64,000 bases of DNA, from NCBI GenBank assembly GCA_013399875.1, contig VXAZ01003903.1, positions 372,001 through 436,000 on the forward strand. The letters run 5' to 3'. The position numbers and the translations under genes are program-made. This DNA is from Gymnorhina tibicen (lineage: Eukaryota > Chordata > Aves > Passeriformes > Artamidae). The notes beneath the pieces were generated by a model that saw only the letters and a program-made list of their open reading frames with translations, ran no database searches and had not been told where the DNA came from. Numbering within the stretch: the first letter of the stretch is position 1; the number at the start of each line of letters is the position of its first letter. Of the stretch, positions 50,013 to 62,758 are shown piece after piece.

Positions 50013-50821
50013 AAGTTGTACATATATTGGTGAAATATTTGGAAATGTCCACCATTGCAAAACCACCAGCACAACTCCACTTCTTCTGTACAAAAGGTCA
50101 CTCAAAACATCATTCACTGTCAACAACTAGTTTGCCAAAGCAAATTCAAATTCCCACTATACTCCTACACAAGCACTTCCTACTATTACTCCTGCAAGCA
50201 TTTTTTCCCTAAAAAACATCTCTCATAACACTTCCATACTGTCTGAGGTTCCAGAAACCAGAAAGGGCTTGTCATACAAAAGGGGTGGAGGGTGGGTGAT
50301 GAAATAAGCTGTGCCTAGAAAGTCAGAGAAAATTCTTATAGAACAAGTATTACTTCTGTGGCTGCGTGATACATAAACTAGGAGGAAAAAGAGGAGAGCA
50401 TGAAATCAGTGGCTGGGAAGGGCCACTGACAACTTTGCAGCAACTGCCATTGTGTGATTTCCAACACTTTCCTCCCTTAATATCAGCAAAGCAGCAAAAA
50501 GAAGGTACCACAGGCTGTACGCTGTGCTGCACCTCTGGCACAGATAGAACAGAAAGTGACTGCTCCAAGCATCACTGGCATCTGCTTCCTTTGTTCACAT
50601 CTAAAACCAGACCTATGTGGAAATTTTTCTAGTGCAAAATTAATTGGTAGTTTATGGCTATACCAGGCATTTCACTGCCCTAGTACTTGTGCAGATACAC
50701 CAGTTAAGACAAGTGCAAAAGGCACAAAACAGTGCACATGGACTTTATTGCCACCTTGTCCCATTCTGCACTAACACAACACAACTGGAGGCCACCAAAG
50801 GAGGTGTTAAGGAAACTTTCC
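50013..50821. other. Unassigned stretch
   Basis: No gene or known repeat supported. Frames of 72 to 124 codons overlap one another without recognisable domains; the 124-codon one (50644-51018) begins at GTG or TTG-type codon context and continues into the LTR. Confidence 0.4.
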
Positions 50822-51316
50822 TGTCCGACCATTCAGAAGCCCCTCTGCCAGTTCCTTTCACACCACCCCAGCTGACACCGAGGTCCCTTTGCAGCTACAC
50901 ACGTCACTCTCACAGTCAGATCAGACTTCCCTATTGGCTCAGCTCCAGGTTTCCCATAGCAGAGTCTCAGACGTATGGATCTCTAAAATATTTTAATCAT
51001 GGTGCAACAACAGAATAACAGCTCAAGCTGGTGCTGCCAAGAAGGGGCCCCAAAAAAAAGAAAACCTGGGGTTTTATACCCTCACAGTAAAAGCACAGGA
51101 AGATCTGGGGGTCCTCAGCTCCTGCCACGTCTCTGAGTGTCCCCTGGCTGGCACCACAGGTCCCTGTGCCCTTTGCTGTGCAAAGGTTGGTTCCAGTTCA
51201 CGGTCTCTTGTCTGGGGCTCTCACCACCCAAAGTTGAACCTGGAGCTGGCACTGCAGCTGCTCACTGAGCTACTGGCACCAAGTGTACTCCTCAAGAGCC
51301 AGAGTATGTAAGGCCA
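50822..51316 (-). mobile_element. Solo LTR, avian endogenous retrovirus (family 2, copy B)
   Basis: Second copy of the element at 16715-17192, 495 bp, minus strand. Shared blocks include 'cagagtctcagac', 'ttttataccctcacag', 'ctggcaccacaggtccctgt', 'gttggttccagttcac', 'cttgtctggggctctcacca' and 'gcagctgctcac'. TATAAAA is at 51073-51079 and ATTAAA at 50992-50997 (both read on minus). Ends inferred as TGGCCTT...GACA. No polypurine tract precedes it and no target-site duplication was seen, so it is a solo LTR of uncertain exact bounds. Confidence 0.65.
51073..51079 (-). promoter_or_regulatory. TATA box of family 2 LTR (copy B)
   Basis: TATAAAA on the minus strand, same setting as in copy A, with ATTAAA about 80 bp downstream (50992-50997). 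Confidence 0.6.
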
Positions 51317-52669
51317 GGAGTCAGTCGCTTAAAAGCACGTACATCCTCAGGAATACTTCTCTGTGTGAGCATAAGGGAGTCCACATTCTTGCCCAACACC
51401 TGAAACATCCACCATCTCTAATATGATCGAAGCTTTGGTGGCCCAGAACCCAGATGCCTCCCATGTGGATTATGCAGATAAATGGGAACTGTCCTGTGGA
51501 ACTCATGAAATTCAAACTCTGAGGACAAACCAAAAGAAATTAAATATAAAGTTGCATTTATTTAGTAAAATTCCTACCTAATTGAAACAGTTATGTATAA
51601 CAGAATGAAAATAGTTTAAAAAATAATCTGTTGCTCTCTGTTACTAAAAAATAGTTTATTCTTTTTGCTGTGTTCAATAACTATACTATTCCACTGAAAA
51701 CCTCAAAGCAAAATGCACCTTTTAAAGCTTCACTGCAAAACTTCTCATACTAAATAATTACTTGAAAGGTCAGCAGAAATCTCTATTTTTGTCTTTTATC
51801 TTCATTTTCCTAAAAGTGCAGTTCTTTTGCATTCAAATGTATGTTACTTCTGGGATGCATTATGTATGACAGGAAGTAATTAAAAATTGTTTATAATGTT
51901 AGACCATTAGTTTTGTGCAAATAGAGCTGACTTCAGTTCTTGCTTGAAAGATTTTTTGACAAATAATGTAGTTATTAACTGACAATTTTCTAGTGGGAAA
52001 ACGAAACATAATTTCAAATGATGATTTTTTTTTTTTCTCCATCTCATCTGAAACATTGTTCCCAACTAGTTTATTAAACACTGAATAAATATATCTCCAA
52101 CTCAGCACATTTACCAAGTTAAGCAAGAATTCAAAATTCCTTGCTTCTAAGGGCCAAGCCTGCAGGAAAACATCTGCCTGGAGATATGTGAATTTTCTTC
52201 TTCATCGTAAGAAACACATTCTGGCCAGAGAATCGAGCTTGTACAGCAAAACAGCACATCAAACCCTTCTAAAATTCCCAGATGGTACCATCCTAAAACA
52301 GAAAACACTGAGAGTTGAATTTACATGAAATAAAACACTTTATGTCAGTTGTTCCTAAAGAAATAAAAATAATCCCAATTTTACAGATGTGTATTTGTGT
52401 GTCTGTCTGTATCTTAACTGAGTCGGCAAAACTTAAAAAAATAACTTTCGTTCTATCTGGAATGAAAGAAAAACAGAAATTGGATGCTGCCTTAGAAAAA
52501 GAACTTCTTAATCTCATTCTGCACTAACACCTTCCATGATAATAGTGGAATTTTTAATTATCATCATGATTTTGCTTCATAATTTTATTTGCCCTTGAGC
52601 ATCTTCACAGACTTTTTTAGTAGGGCTTGATCCTAACTCCAGGAGCCAAGTAGTAGAACTACAAGATAG

Positions 52670-52711
52670 TATCTCCACTATAGGAGATAGTATAGGAGAA
52701 ATATAGGAGAA
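52670..52711. repeat. Short tataggaga tandem repeat with inverted partner
   Basis: Three near-copies of tataggaga lie between 52680 and 52711, and tatctcc (52670-52676) pairs with ggagata (52683-52689) across six bases. Confidence 0.75.
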
Positions 52712-53567
52712 AGAGCAGTGTCTTCTCAAAGCAGCTAAAGCGGGAATACAGGCAAGCACAGGTAATACTAATGACACTAACACTGATTGCTCTGGAGGGA
52801 ACTCACACACTTTATAAAAGCTCGGAAGATCCTTTTCTTTTCTATAACCTCTAATATGCAGTGGTGATCCTGACCAGAAGACCACCAAGGAGCAGTGACC
52901 CCCACAGCAGGGACGCAGGGCAGCTCCACCAGCCCCGTGCTGCATGCCCAGCCTGGCCTTCGAGCCCACGTTGTGCAGCACGTCCCCTTGGCTGCAGCAT
53001 AAACCCACCCTGCTCACTGCAACCAGCAGCTCCCACTTGGTACCAGTGACCCCACCGGCATGTCCTTCCCCTGATCTAAAAGTGAAGCAAGCAGTTTTGA
53101 AGTGAACATCCCTTCTCTTACACAATACAAATTATGAATCAGTGAATCAAGCTATTTACGTGTAAGAAATTTCTGGAATGCAGAAAAGCACACTGCACCA
53201 CTTTTACAACAGAAGTACAAACAGGAGCAAAAGTAGTAATTTTTTTTTTTTTTAATTTAAAGCACTTATTACTCTCTTCATTTAAAACCTTTTCTTTTTT
53301 TCCAGAAAATGCTTAGAGAAGCTAATGGAAATGCAAATTTTTAAAAATACTTAAATATTTAAATATGTAGATACTTTGTTCACAGGTACATATATATTTT
53401 AATATAATAATAATATGAGAATTGTAGGAATAAGGTATGCAGTAGAAGCAATAGTGGAATATAAGGTATAATCCAGTATTCTGAAAACCAAAATTAAAAA
53501 AAAAAACAAGTAACTCGAGCTTCTAAGACAACAACCTTGTACAAGTCCTTATTTGAAAACATCATTC

Positions 53568-53603
53568 TATAGGCATTGTTATAGGCACTGTTATAGGCAT
53601 TGT
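53568..53603. repeat. 12-bp tandem repeat, three units
   Basis: tataggcattgt, tataggcactgt and tataggcattgt follow one another without gap (53568-53579, 53580-53591, 53592-53603), with a single base change in the middle unit. Confidence 0.95.
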
Positions 53604-54582
53604 AAATCACATTAAAATTATAATTTTAAAGCGAGATTTCTTAATATATTCCATGGAGAAACTGTTATTTGCAGTAAGAACTGATAAAGGCATTACGTCT
53701 TTCTATTCAGATCTACAGAAAGGAGGTCATCATTGCAAAATGAAGCAGTACCAAGACTGAAGACTTGTTTCAGATTTATTGGTGCATATTATTATTCATA
53801 TGCTTTTGTTTGGGCCAGGAAAGGAAGGATTAGAGGTTGCTTCCAGTTAACATCGTGCTCCCAAAAAGGTTGTGGACGCTGGAAAAACTGAGCTACGGTA
53901 TAATCTGAACACAACCTATATTTTTCTTTAAGTGACATCAGAAAGTAGGAAAAGCAGCTACATCCATGACTTGCCAACTTTACACCATTGGCAAAGAGGT
54001 GATTTCCATGAAAAGAGGGACAGCTCAGTCCCATTAGTGTAAATATACTCAGAGATATGCAGGATGTCTTTGAAAAATGTACCTTCCCTTTTGCTTCTTC
54101 CTTCCCAATAATTACTTGTTCTACCCAAACTTCCCTCTACAAATACGTGGTATTTTTCTTACAATGTAAATCTTTTACAGTGAGAAAGACATCTGGATAA
54201 AAAAGACTATAGGCTGATGCCTTCTTTGCTTCTCATTCTTGACAGGCAAGCTCTGCTATGCTGTAATTTAACAGCAAATAGCTTATTCAGAAACCTTTCA
54301 TTCTGATGTATTACTGTTTACTTTACCAGAACAGTTTACTTAGCTACTATGTCTAAGATATGACCCAGCCCTGCAATCATTATAACCTGCTTTTAAGCCT
54401 GGAATCAAGTACTGACCTAACTATTAATTTTGTTAATGGTGTTGCAGAACTCAAAAATTCTGGGAGATTGTTACCCCCAGGCATAGTCCTGTAAACACCA
54501 GAGCTTTCCGCTAACCATTTTTATCAAGGTGATCCAGGTACCAAGAAAAAGAACCTCTGACAACAATTCTTTTTCAAAAAAC

Positions 54583-54790
54583 ACAGAATCATTCAGGTTG
54601 GAAAAGACCTTTTGAGATCATCAAGTCCAATCTTTGACTGATCACCACCTTGTCAACTATATCATGGCACTAAGTGCCACGTCCAGACGTTTGTTGAACA
54701 GTTCCAGGGATGGTGATTTCACTGCCTCCCTCAGTGATCCATTCCAATGTTTAAAAAACCAAATGTTTAATATAATAAAGAAAAACGTTG
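54583..54790 (-). mobile_element. CR1 LINE, 3' end
   Basis: The plus strand shows 'cacagaatcattcaggttgg', 'aaaagaccttttgagatc', 'tcaagtccaa', then 'ttccagggatggtgatttca' and 'cctccctcagtgatccattc', the reverse complement of the CR1 3' UTR in the same subfamily as the 63.1-kb copy. About 200 bp, 5'-truncated; the inner 50 bp are decayed. Confidence 0.9.
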
Positions 54791-57700
54791 CACCTTCTAT
54801 TTCTACAATTAATAATAAATATTTACATCTAGTTTACATAGTTAACTTCTGGCTTAAATTTATGGCCAGGAATTGAGGTGTTAAATCAGTACCAGCAGGA
54901 GGGTAAAACATTACAGGAGCCTCTAAACTGGACACAGTGAGCCATACATCAAATCTCCACAGCTGAAAGCCCCGGGACACAAACCAAGTACTTTGCAACA
55001 AGAAGACTCTAGGGTGTGTCACAAAGAAAAATGATGGCAACAGCTTGTCAGGTTTTCAGCTCTTCAGTGAAGGGCAAGCACGAACTGGGAGTAAGACAGG
55101 GCTCTCAGGTGATCTACCAATATCAGCATAGCCAAACACAAATATAAAACAGATCTAGCATGTCAGCAAACCCATGAAAAACAGCAGGATAAGATGTTTA
55201 CTTAAAACACTGTGATTTCTCTGACTAGAGGCAGAAATATGAAGATAAATAAAATATGTGATTTTAAAAATACTCTCATATGCAGGGGCTTATCACAGTC
55301 TTTCAGCCCTTGTGAAATCCTTTCTGGACAATTAGAAGTTGAGGGATACAAATCACTAAAAAAGACCCCTAAAATGTAATGATTATATATAGTATGACAA
55401 GGACAGAACACATCACATAGAATCTATTTGGGATGGGCTACTTACCCCAAAGCCTTCTGTGAAAAAGTGTGATCGGCCTAGACTCAGTATGACTGAAACT
55501 TGCTACAACTGCATGGACAAATTATGTTCAATATATGTTGGAGTTAAAAAAAAAAGCTGAAAATTGCATTGCATTTCCAGGAATGGAAAAAAAATAAATG
55601 AACTCTTCTTTTGTCTCTACATAGAGTATTTGTGGACAACAGACAAAGACCAGATACTCAATTATCTTCTTTTATAAACATGGTGAAAGAGAAAGAGACG
55701 GGGAGAAAGACTGAAACGCAATGTTCTTTACACAATCATGCTGAAATGAAGAATTTGAGTGCGCACTTCTCTCCAGTATGATCTCATGCTCCATTGAAAA
55801 ACATTGGTCTAATGGAGACTAATGGTCTTCCAATTCAGCCCTGTCATCTGGTGTCTTTGGCAAAAGTAAAACAAAGGTGTGCATTTCCTGTAGCATGTTT
55901 GTAGGAAAGGTTGAAGAGATTGTGGCTGTGATATCTTAGCCTACAGCGCACGATGTGCTGCTGGATGATGCTACTAATGTTCAAGAAGCAAATAGGACAT
56001 AGGTTACAGTAGTAGGTACAAGCCAAAGTAGAAAAAGAGTATTGAATAGTCAGAATAAACAGTAACATCCATTTTGCTGCTAAAAGATAAACTATTACCA
56101 ATAAGGTGATTTAATCAGATGTCTTTTGCCACCGTGGTTAAATTTAAAGTAATTGCTTTTTGTTCAGCTCATGTTCTTCACATAACACTATATTTAGTAA
56201 AGAGTACTAGTCACAGAGTTTTGAAGAAAAATCATGTATTTCCTATTCTCATTGATACACAGTATTTGCCCAGTGCTCTAAAACCTCTGGAGGAAGGACA
56301 CCCATTAAACAAGGAAAAAGTGGATATACATGCAAAAACTCCACGGAACTCTATGAGTGAGAAATATCTACAAAAAGGAGTTGTTCCACTGATCCCAAAG
56401 GGCTAACCTAAGAAGAGTAAGTAAACACGAATTTTGTAACTTTAACAACTTCTTCAGAATTTTAAAAGACTGTTAATGATTTTATCATTATCTAGCTTTA
56501 TTTAGACTCGGTGATTTATCTAATACTAGCAGCAGTCCAATCCAGTAATAACAAATAAGGGACTTTTCCCTTCACTTACCACTGTAAGTAGGCTGCCAAG
56601 TATTTTCTCATTTCTACATGCATTTCCTAAAATGTATTTTATTTGACTGAAACTTTGAATTTAATTCTGCACTTACTATTGGCCACCCAGAAATGAAAGG
56701 TTTTTTTCAAGAGGCTAGATATCAAGCATAATAAGCTTTTTTCCCTCCTTCTACTTTGGTTGAAGATTTGGTTTTACAATACAGGCATACTTTTAATGCA
56801 AATATGATGCAATAACTGTAATTTTCCCCTTGTTTTTACTTGTATAAGAATGAAGAGCAATAATTATCATAAATTCAAAGAGACTGATCCTATTTGGCAA
56901 ACTATATTCAAAACCAAATGTAAAAAAAGAGAATTTATCTCAGAGGACGATCATAAAGAGCTGCAAAACATCCAGCTTGATAGCAAGGAATATATTAGAG
57001 AATATGTATATTTTATCAGGTAATGTATAAGAAAATACTAGAGAGTATATAAACAGATATCAATATAAATTGTTCTTTAAATACCAAGTTAGAATATAGA
57101 ATACATGTCTAAATCATTACCTTTTCTTTTGCTATACATTATTTTTAAAACAATCAACCTGTACTTTTTCTGTAATGTGAATACATAAAAACTCAGAAAA
57201 AATTTAGAAGATATGCAACACAACTGTTAGCCAATAACTTTCAGCTGAAGGAAAACATACTGATAAACATTAAAAATGCTGACTCGCTTGCTTTTTGCAC
57301 TTTCTTAGTGAGCAATTTTTATTAAAAAGAAAAAGCCTTGTTTAATTGAAGTCTTTTTTAAACTTCCTTTGCTATTATTTTGGTTTTTGTTCATTATTCA
57401 GTTACAGTCCTGCACTAAGAGCTCCTGCACTTTATCTCTTTAAATTTAGTACTTCGTGCTGTAAGTGCATTGCTCTTTGAATAATTACAATTTATATTAA
57501 TAGGAGCACATAGTCCAGTGAATATTTAGCTATTTTACAAATCTGTAGATTATATGCAACTCTCCTACCAAGCAACAATGTCTGAAGGAAAGAGTCTGAC
57601 CAGTTCAAGGTTTCTCTTCCTGAAGGAAAGACAAATACGACTCATGTCATATCTGGAGCTAAGTTGCTTTTTAAAACTGGAATAATTTGAAGTAAGACCT

Positions 57701-60700
57701 TCCTGATCACATTTTTACATTTGTTGCCTTGCACACATGGAAGCATTCAGCTATACTTCAGAATGTACAACCACATATCATCACATATGGGAAAAGAAAA
57801 AATACGATGAACATGAAAACAGGGAAATGAGTGACTCTACTTATTAGTGTTTCCAGGATAGTCAGTTCCACAGTTCCAAAGTATAATTGGCAGACTTACC
57901 AAACCCCAGAAATGCAGCACCATTACTGCAATTCCTTAGAAACTTAAGTCAGGCCACAACACGGATAACACAGTGTGCTTAAAATTCACAGCTTAGAGTC
58001 CTCTTTAACTGTAGGATCCAATTACCATTCTGTTTAAAAAAAAAAAAAAAAAAGAGAGAGGAGCAGGGCTTGCAGTATTCTGTTAAATCACAGCCAGGAT
58101 AACAGACGGAAATGAGAAAACAAGCACCTCCTATACAGCAACCCATTGTTGCTGTGTTTCCCCATTAAACAAAAAAGATTCAAACCAACACAGGGCAGAA
58201 AAGTGATCCTACCCAGCAAGAGACAGGGCTATTGAAAACAAAGACAATCCTGCTCTATTCCTGTTAAAAGTCATGCCACAATGAAGCAAATTCTGTTGTC
58301 TGTAGGAAAAGAAATGACATGCAAGAATTATCCCAAGGAACGGGGCATTTAACAGGGAGTGACAGATCCTCATCTCTAATTCATGCTCCCAAGGCAATTT
58401 AAACTCATGCAGTCACTCTTTAAGATAGATTACTTAAGGGAGGTGATGGGTTTGAACACTCTCAGACAGAAACAAAGTGTATCTTCCAATTCTTGTATCA
58501 ATAATCTAACAGAGAGATTGTTATGTAAAAGGTTATTCCATCTCTCCATCCTTCATGTTAAAAGCAAGCAACTACAACAAACTAAGAATCTCAGAATGTG
58601 AAGCTGTGCCTGGTGTGGCCTGAGTACACTGACAAAACAGTGCCCTTGAACTTTTGAGCTGAGGACTGTAAATGGCTGAATGTGAAGTAAGTGCCTAAAC
58701 TGCTCTAGCTGCTGCACACTGAACGTACACAAAAGTAAAATCCAAGACACACCAAAGATTCAAATTAGAATCAAGGAAGAACCTTGTGATTTTAGGCACT
58801 CCTGGGTTAGGCAGCAGCTGTGTGAGCTGTGATTGCATTTTTTGACTTAGGCACGTGGATTCTCCATAAACCCTGCTTTAGGTATTCAAGTCCCTTATTG
58901 GATCAAGCCAATATACTCTCTCTGTCTTTACCTCCCTAAGTATTTTAGATCCTATTATGTTTTGCCTCCCGTTTTTATTTTTAATGAGATCTTTATCTTC
59001 CTAACATGTAGTTAACTATTTATCCTATGTGTGGTCATTTTTTCTCATACTAGTGCATACATAATTACTAAGTGTAATTAAATAATTTACTATGGGCCTT
59101 TTTTTTCAAAAGTACTGAGAACCCACAGCTCAAATTTTTTCAAAGGGAATTAAGATCCCTTGGAAAATCCACCCTGCAGTGTTGTACAGAAATGCTAGAG
59201 ACAGTGGTAGCAGTCTAGCTTTGTTCAGCTCAAATTAACTTTTGAGACCAAGCTGCAAATGCACCTTTGTGGTCACTCATAACTAAAAATTACTCAAAGC
59301 CAACTTCTACCTAACACTCTGTCGCACAAACAAGGGTTAGTGTTTGTTTAACTGCAGTGATGCTGAGCATTTTTCCATTTAAAAATCTCTCTGCTGGAAC
59401 TATCTCACTAAAGCCCCAAAAGTCTACTAAGCAACACAGAACAAACTGAAACAAAACAAAACCAAGTGGGTTTTGAGCATTATTTCTTAGCCAGGGCTGA
59501 AGTGACTCAAACATCAAGCATCAATTTTAATGACTTTTAACTACTTTAGGACAAAATAAATACCATAAAGCTGAGGCAAAATATTTTTATTCATGGATGA
59601 AAAAGTAGTTTTTCTAACCAGATCTGCTTTTAGAAGTTGGAAATTACTGTGGATTCTCAAGAAAAACTTGGTTTTCTCTACTATGTATATATCATTATTA
59701 ATTTTGCATATTCTGTTTTATGTGAGGAGAGCTGGAAGCCAGAACTGCATGGTCCTGGTTGCTGATTCAGTAGGAATTTGAAAGTTTTTTAACTGCAGCT
59801 ACAGACACATGGCAGGAGGCTATTGCTATGGAGCCAGGAGCTGACCTTTGACAAGAAATGGATTTCCCAAAATCAGTTTCTTGTTCCACAAGACGGATTT
59901 TACCAGATTAGAGGCATGTGGGGACTAGTCCCATGGTAGAGCTATTCTGGAAATACACAGAAATCACCAGTGCTATCTTCCTGGATATTTGGAAAAGGCT
60001 TCTCATGAAAACTTAACCATGTTTTGTCAGATCATCTGAAAAAATACTCTTCTACAGAGCATTGCCTTCCTGATTGATGGGTAAAGGTAACTCTTTTTTT
60101 TTTTTTCTTTTAATTAGAGAAAATGTTTCACTGGAAAATTTCAACTAACTGTAATAGAAACTGCAAATTCATTACACATATGCTGCTGTGGTCACCAACT
60201 GGCATGGTAAATAAGTAACAATTTATAAAGTGAAGCAATCTGAGAACATTCCCCAGCAGTTAACACATGGAAGGCATGACTATGCATGAACCACTCGTAG
60301 GTTGTTATGTTGCACATTTTCCTTCCCAAAAAATTACAAAAAATATTATTAGAGAGATGTCAAATGTCTCAGAGCATTTGGCATGGCAATTTTCACAGGG
60401 CTGTTTATATTGAGGTTTTGCTGGTTTCTTGTGTATTGATTTTTAAAAAACCATAAAATGGTATTGAACAAAAATTTTTTCAGTAGTAATAAGCTGATTT
60501 CCCACAAGAGGATTCAACTTAAGCTCAACTGGTCTTTCCCCATTTAGAGCCATCACCAAAGGTGTAAACATGGCCTGTTCCATCCTTCACTGGATCCACT
60601 TGAAGTGGAACGTGCCCAATTCAGCTAAAGCAGTGAGAATGGCAGAACAGCTATTTAGGAGTGAAAAGCAAAAGGTAATGGTTTAGTCACAGTCTCTGGG

Positions 60701-61400
60701 AAGTCCCCAGCGCCATGCATGGCTTGCAGAGGGCAGGGCAGCAGCCATAAGCACTTCCTCTCTGGAGTGCTACCGGAGAAAGCTCAAGGTCGCTAAACTT
60801 GGATTTTTTAAACTGCTTTCTCTCCCTACCCCACTTTTGCAACCACAGAAGTAGTGGTTAACATGCCTCTCTATGGCTACACGAGGTGGGTGTGGATATT
60901 TTGCTGCACTGACAGCAGCTACCTTCTCTGTCAGTCCTGCTGGTGTGTTGGGTATCCTAACCTGGGCACACGGTTAGGTAGGTGCCTGATTCCTGTTGTC
61001 TTTCAACAGAAGAGTTTCCCGCTCCTTCCCTCACACTTCTCCAAAGTCTTATTCCCTAAGTGAGGTTGTACTTCTCCTGAGGACCTGGGGGACATTTCAA
61101 TTGTGGTCCTCAGGACTTTGCAACAGTTCCTTCATCACCTCACTGAGATACAACATGCTGAAACATTCACTGTGTAACAACAACTGAGACTAAGGGTTGA
61201 ACTCAATAACTGAAAAGTTTAGGTAGCAGTTTGTCAATTATTCTTCTATTTACCAGCTTGTTTCCTACTGATTAACTGTCTTCTGTTCTTCAGACTGAAT
61301 CCAGTCCCTTGCTGTAACAGCCTAGCATGTCAGGTAATCCCTGTCCTGGCATTAACAAGCACTGTTTGACAGTGTGTAAATCCTCCCGCTGTTTCTCAGA
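54791..61400. other. AT-rich stretch, possible old repeats, no gene recognised
   Basis: No gene could be supported. There is an A18 run followed by GA repeats at 58036-58061. At 58780-58880 (gattttaggcactcctggg..., ttgacttaggcacgtgg...) and 59097-59165 (tttcaaaagtactgagaaccca...) the text resembles ancient amniote interspersed repeats that carry 'cttaggcac' and 'caaaagtgctgagcaccca' motifs, but I cannot name the family. The interval 57280-57560 has the look of a possible conserved non-coding element. GC rises at about 60680-61140 without a recognised element. Confidence 0.4.
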
Positions 61401-62712
61401 AACCATCCCATAATCTCACCTCAGATTCTCAGTATTCTCCTAATCTCTATTCTAAATTTCTTTCAGTCATTTACTTCCTCTTTTTTCTTATGTGTCACTT
61501 GCTATCTGTCCTCACAGATCACTTACATAGGGCAATCATGTCCCCTCTCCATCCTCATTTTTGTAAGACAGTGGAGGAGCAAGCATTTCTCCAGTTCTTA
61601 TTGTATGGTAAATCTGTTCCAAATGATCCTTTTCTTCCTTCAGTTACAGTTATGCTTCCTCTTTTTTTACAAATAACCTGACCAGAACTGTGTGTTGTGT
61701 GCTTACTGACTGTCCACCAGTCACGTACAGCACAATGAATAATTCCTTATCTCAACAGTAAAAAAAAAATAATCTAGGATTATATCAGTTTTTTTATAGC
61801 TTCCTGTTCTTTGTCATCGTCTATCATTTCCCATTAATAAACTCTCAGGATCTAGCAGTAATTTTTCTCAATAAATGTACATGGTTTGACACTTGCATGA
61901 CTACAATTTTTCCATTTCTACTATCCCAGTAGTCATGCAGGTCAGTTTCTTTCTGTCTGACATTTTTCTCCTCAGTTTATTGACAGCACTTTCTTACTTG
62001 CTGCCAAACCAAAAGATCGATTTCCTGCTTTTTTGTGCCAGGGTCACTGATGAAAATATCAAGTAAAATTAGTACCAAAGCTGATCCTCAAAAAATGCAT
62101 ATGAAGTGCATTTCAAGACAGGAAGCTCTTTGTGTCTCATGATCCATTTCTATAGGTCTTTTAACAAGACCTTTCGGACCTGACAACTTTTTAGCAATTC
62201 CATCTTACTCTGTTTCAGTAAAAATTCTCCATGTGGCTCATTATATAATCTGCTTTACTTGAGTCCAAAGAGATGAGAGCCTGAGCACTGCCTGTCTGCA
62301 GAATATAATTTCCATTACAAGAACGAAAGCAGATTGAGTTAGCTTGACTTTAGTCTATGTTAGGTAAATTCAAGGGTTATGGTATTCATGTTAGCTTCAT
62401 GTCTCTCATTAGTTTTTCACTTGAAAACGTGTTCTACATACCTAACATACTACTGAGGTCAGCTTAATTGTCTGTACTTGGTGAATTCCTTTTTCTTCCT
62501 TCTCATAAACAATGCTATGTTTGCTGATCTATAGCCAGTGTCCCAGATTTCGGAACATCTGATGGTCATGGCTGTCAGTTCTGTCACATTTGGAAACTTT
62601 GTTAGCTCAGCCTCCCCTGGCTGAGATTTTCTTATATCTTTAGATAAAATCAGTTCTAAACTTTCATTCCCTTTATACATTCTACCTTTAACCCCAGAGG
62701 TCAACCTTTGTC
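61401..62712 (-). mobile_element. Ancient CR1/L3-like LINE, ORF2 remnant
   Basis: A heavily decayed non-LTR retrotransposon on the minus strand. Near its 5' side the minus frame reads YRSANIALFMRRKKK...KYRQLS (62462-62533), the counterpart of the CR1 reverse-transcriptase motif WRxANVxPIFKKGKK...NYRPISL. Farther on, GSALVLILLDIFISD (62043-62087) corresponds to GSVLGPLLFNIFINDL. Near 61530-61560 MRMERGHDC recalls the C-terminal LRGDMI. The motifs are in the right order with many stops between them. It is much more diverged than the other CR1 copies here and probably predates them. The low-coordinate limit is uncertain by 100 bp or more, and the RT FADD motif itself is not readable. Confidence 0.72.
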
Positions 62713-62739
62713 ATTTGCATTTTTAAGAGAAGTGTAGCT

Positions 62740-62758
62740 ATCATCATCATCATCATCA
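62740..62758. repeat. (ATC)n microsatellite
   Basis: Six perfect ATC units plus one base, just beyond the end of the ancient LINE. Confidence 0.95.

Larger units (their letters stand above)
51317..54582. other. Unassigned stretch with one GC-rich patch
   Basis: Mostly AT-rich, with T-runs near 52027-52037 and 53241-53253. The patch at about 52850-53060 is GC-rich and open on both strands. A minus-strand frame of 182 codons (52577-53125), the longest in the window, begins at TTG; its first ATG is at codon 82. No domain is recognised, and part of it is short tandem repeat (ataggaga units), so I do not call it a gene. Confidence 0.4.

Noticed and set aside
16715..51316. The two family 2 LTRs as ends of one element
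   Set aside because: They are 34 kb apart with many unrelated insertions between them and no internal retroviral sequence.
58036..58061. A18 run as the tail of a processed pseudogene
   Set aside because: No coding similarity was seen upstream, and no target-site duplication or polyadenylation signal in the right place; it is treated as a simple repeat.
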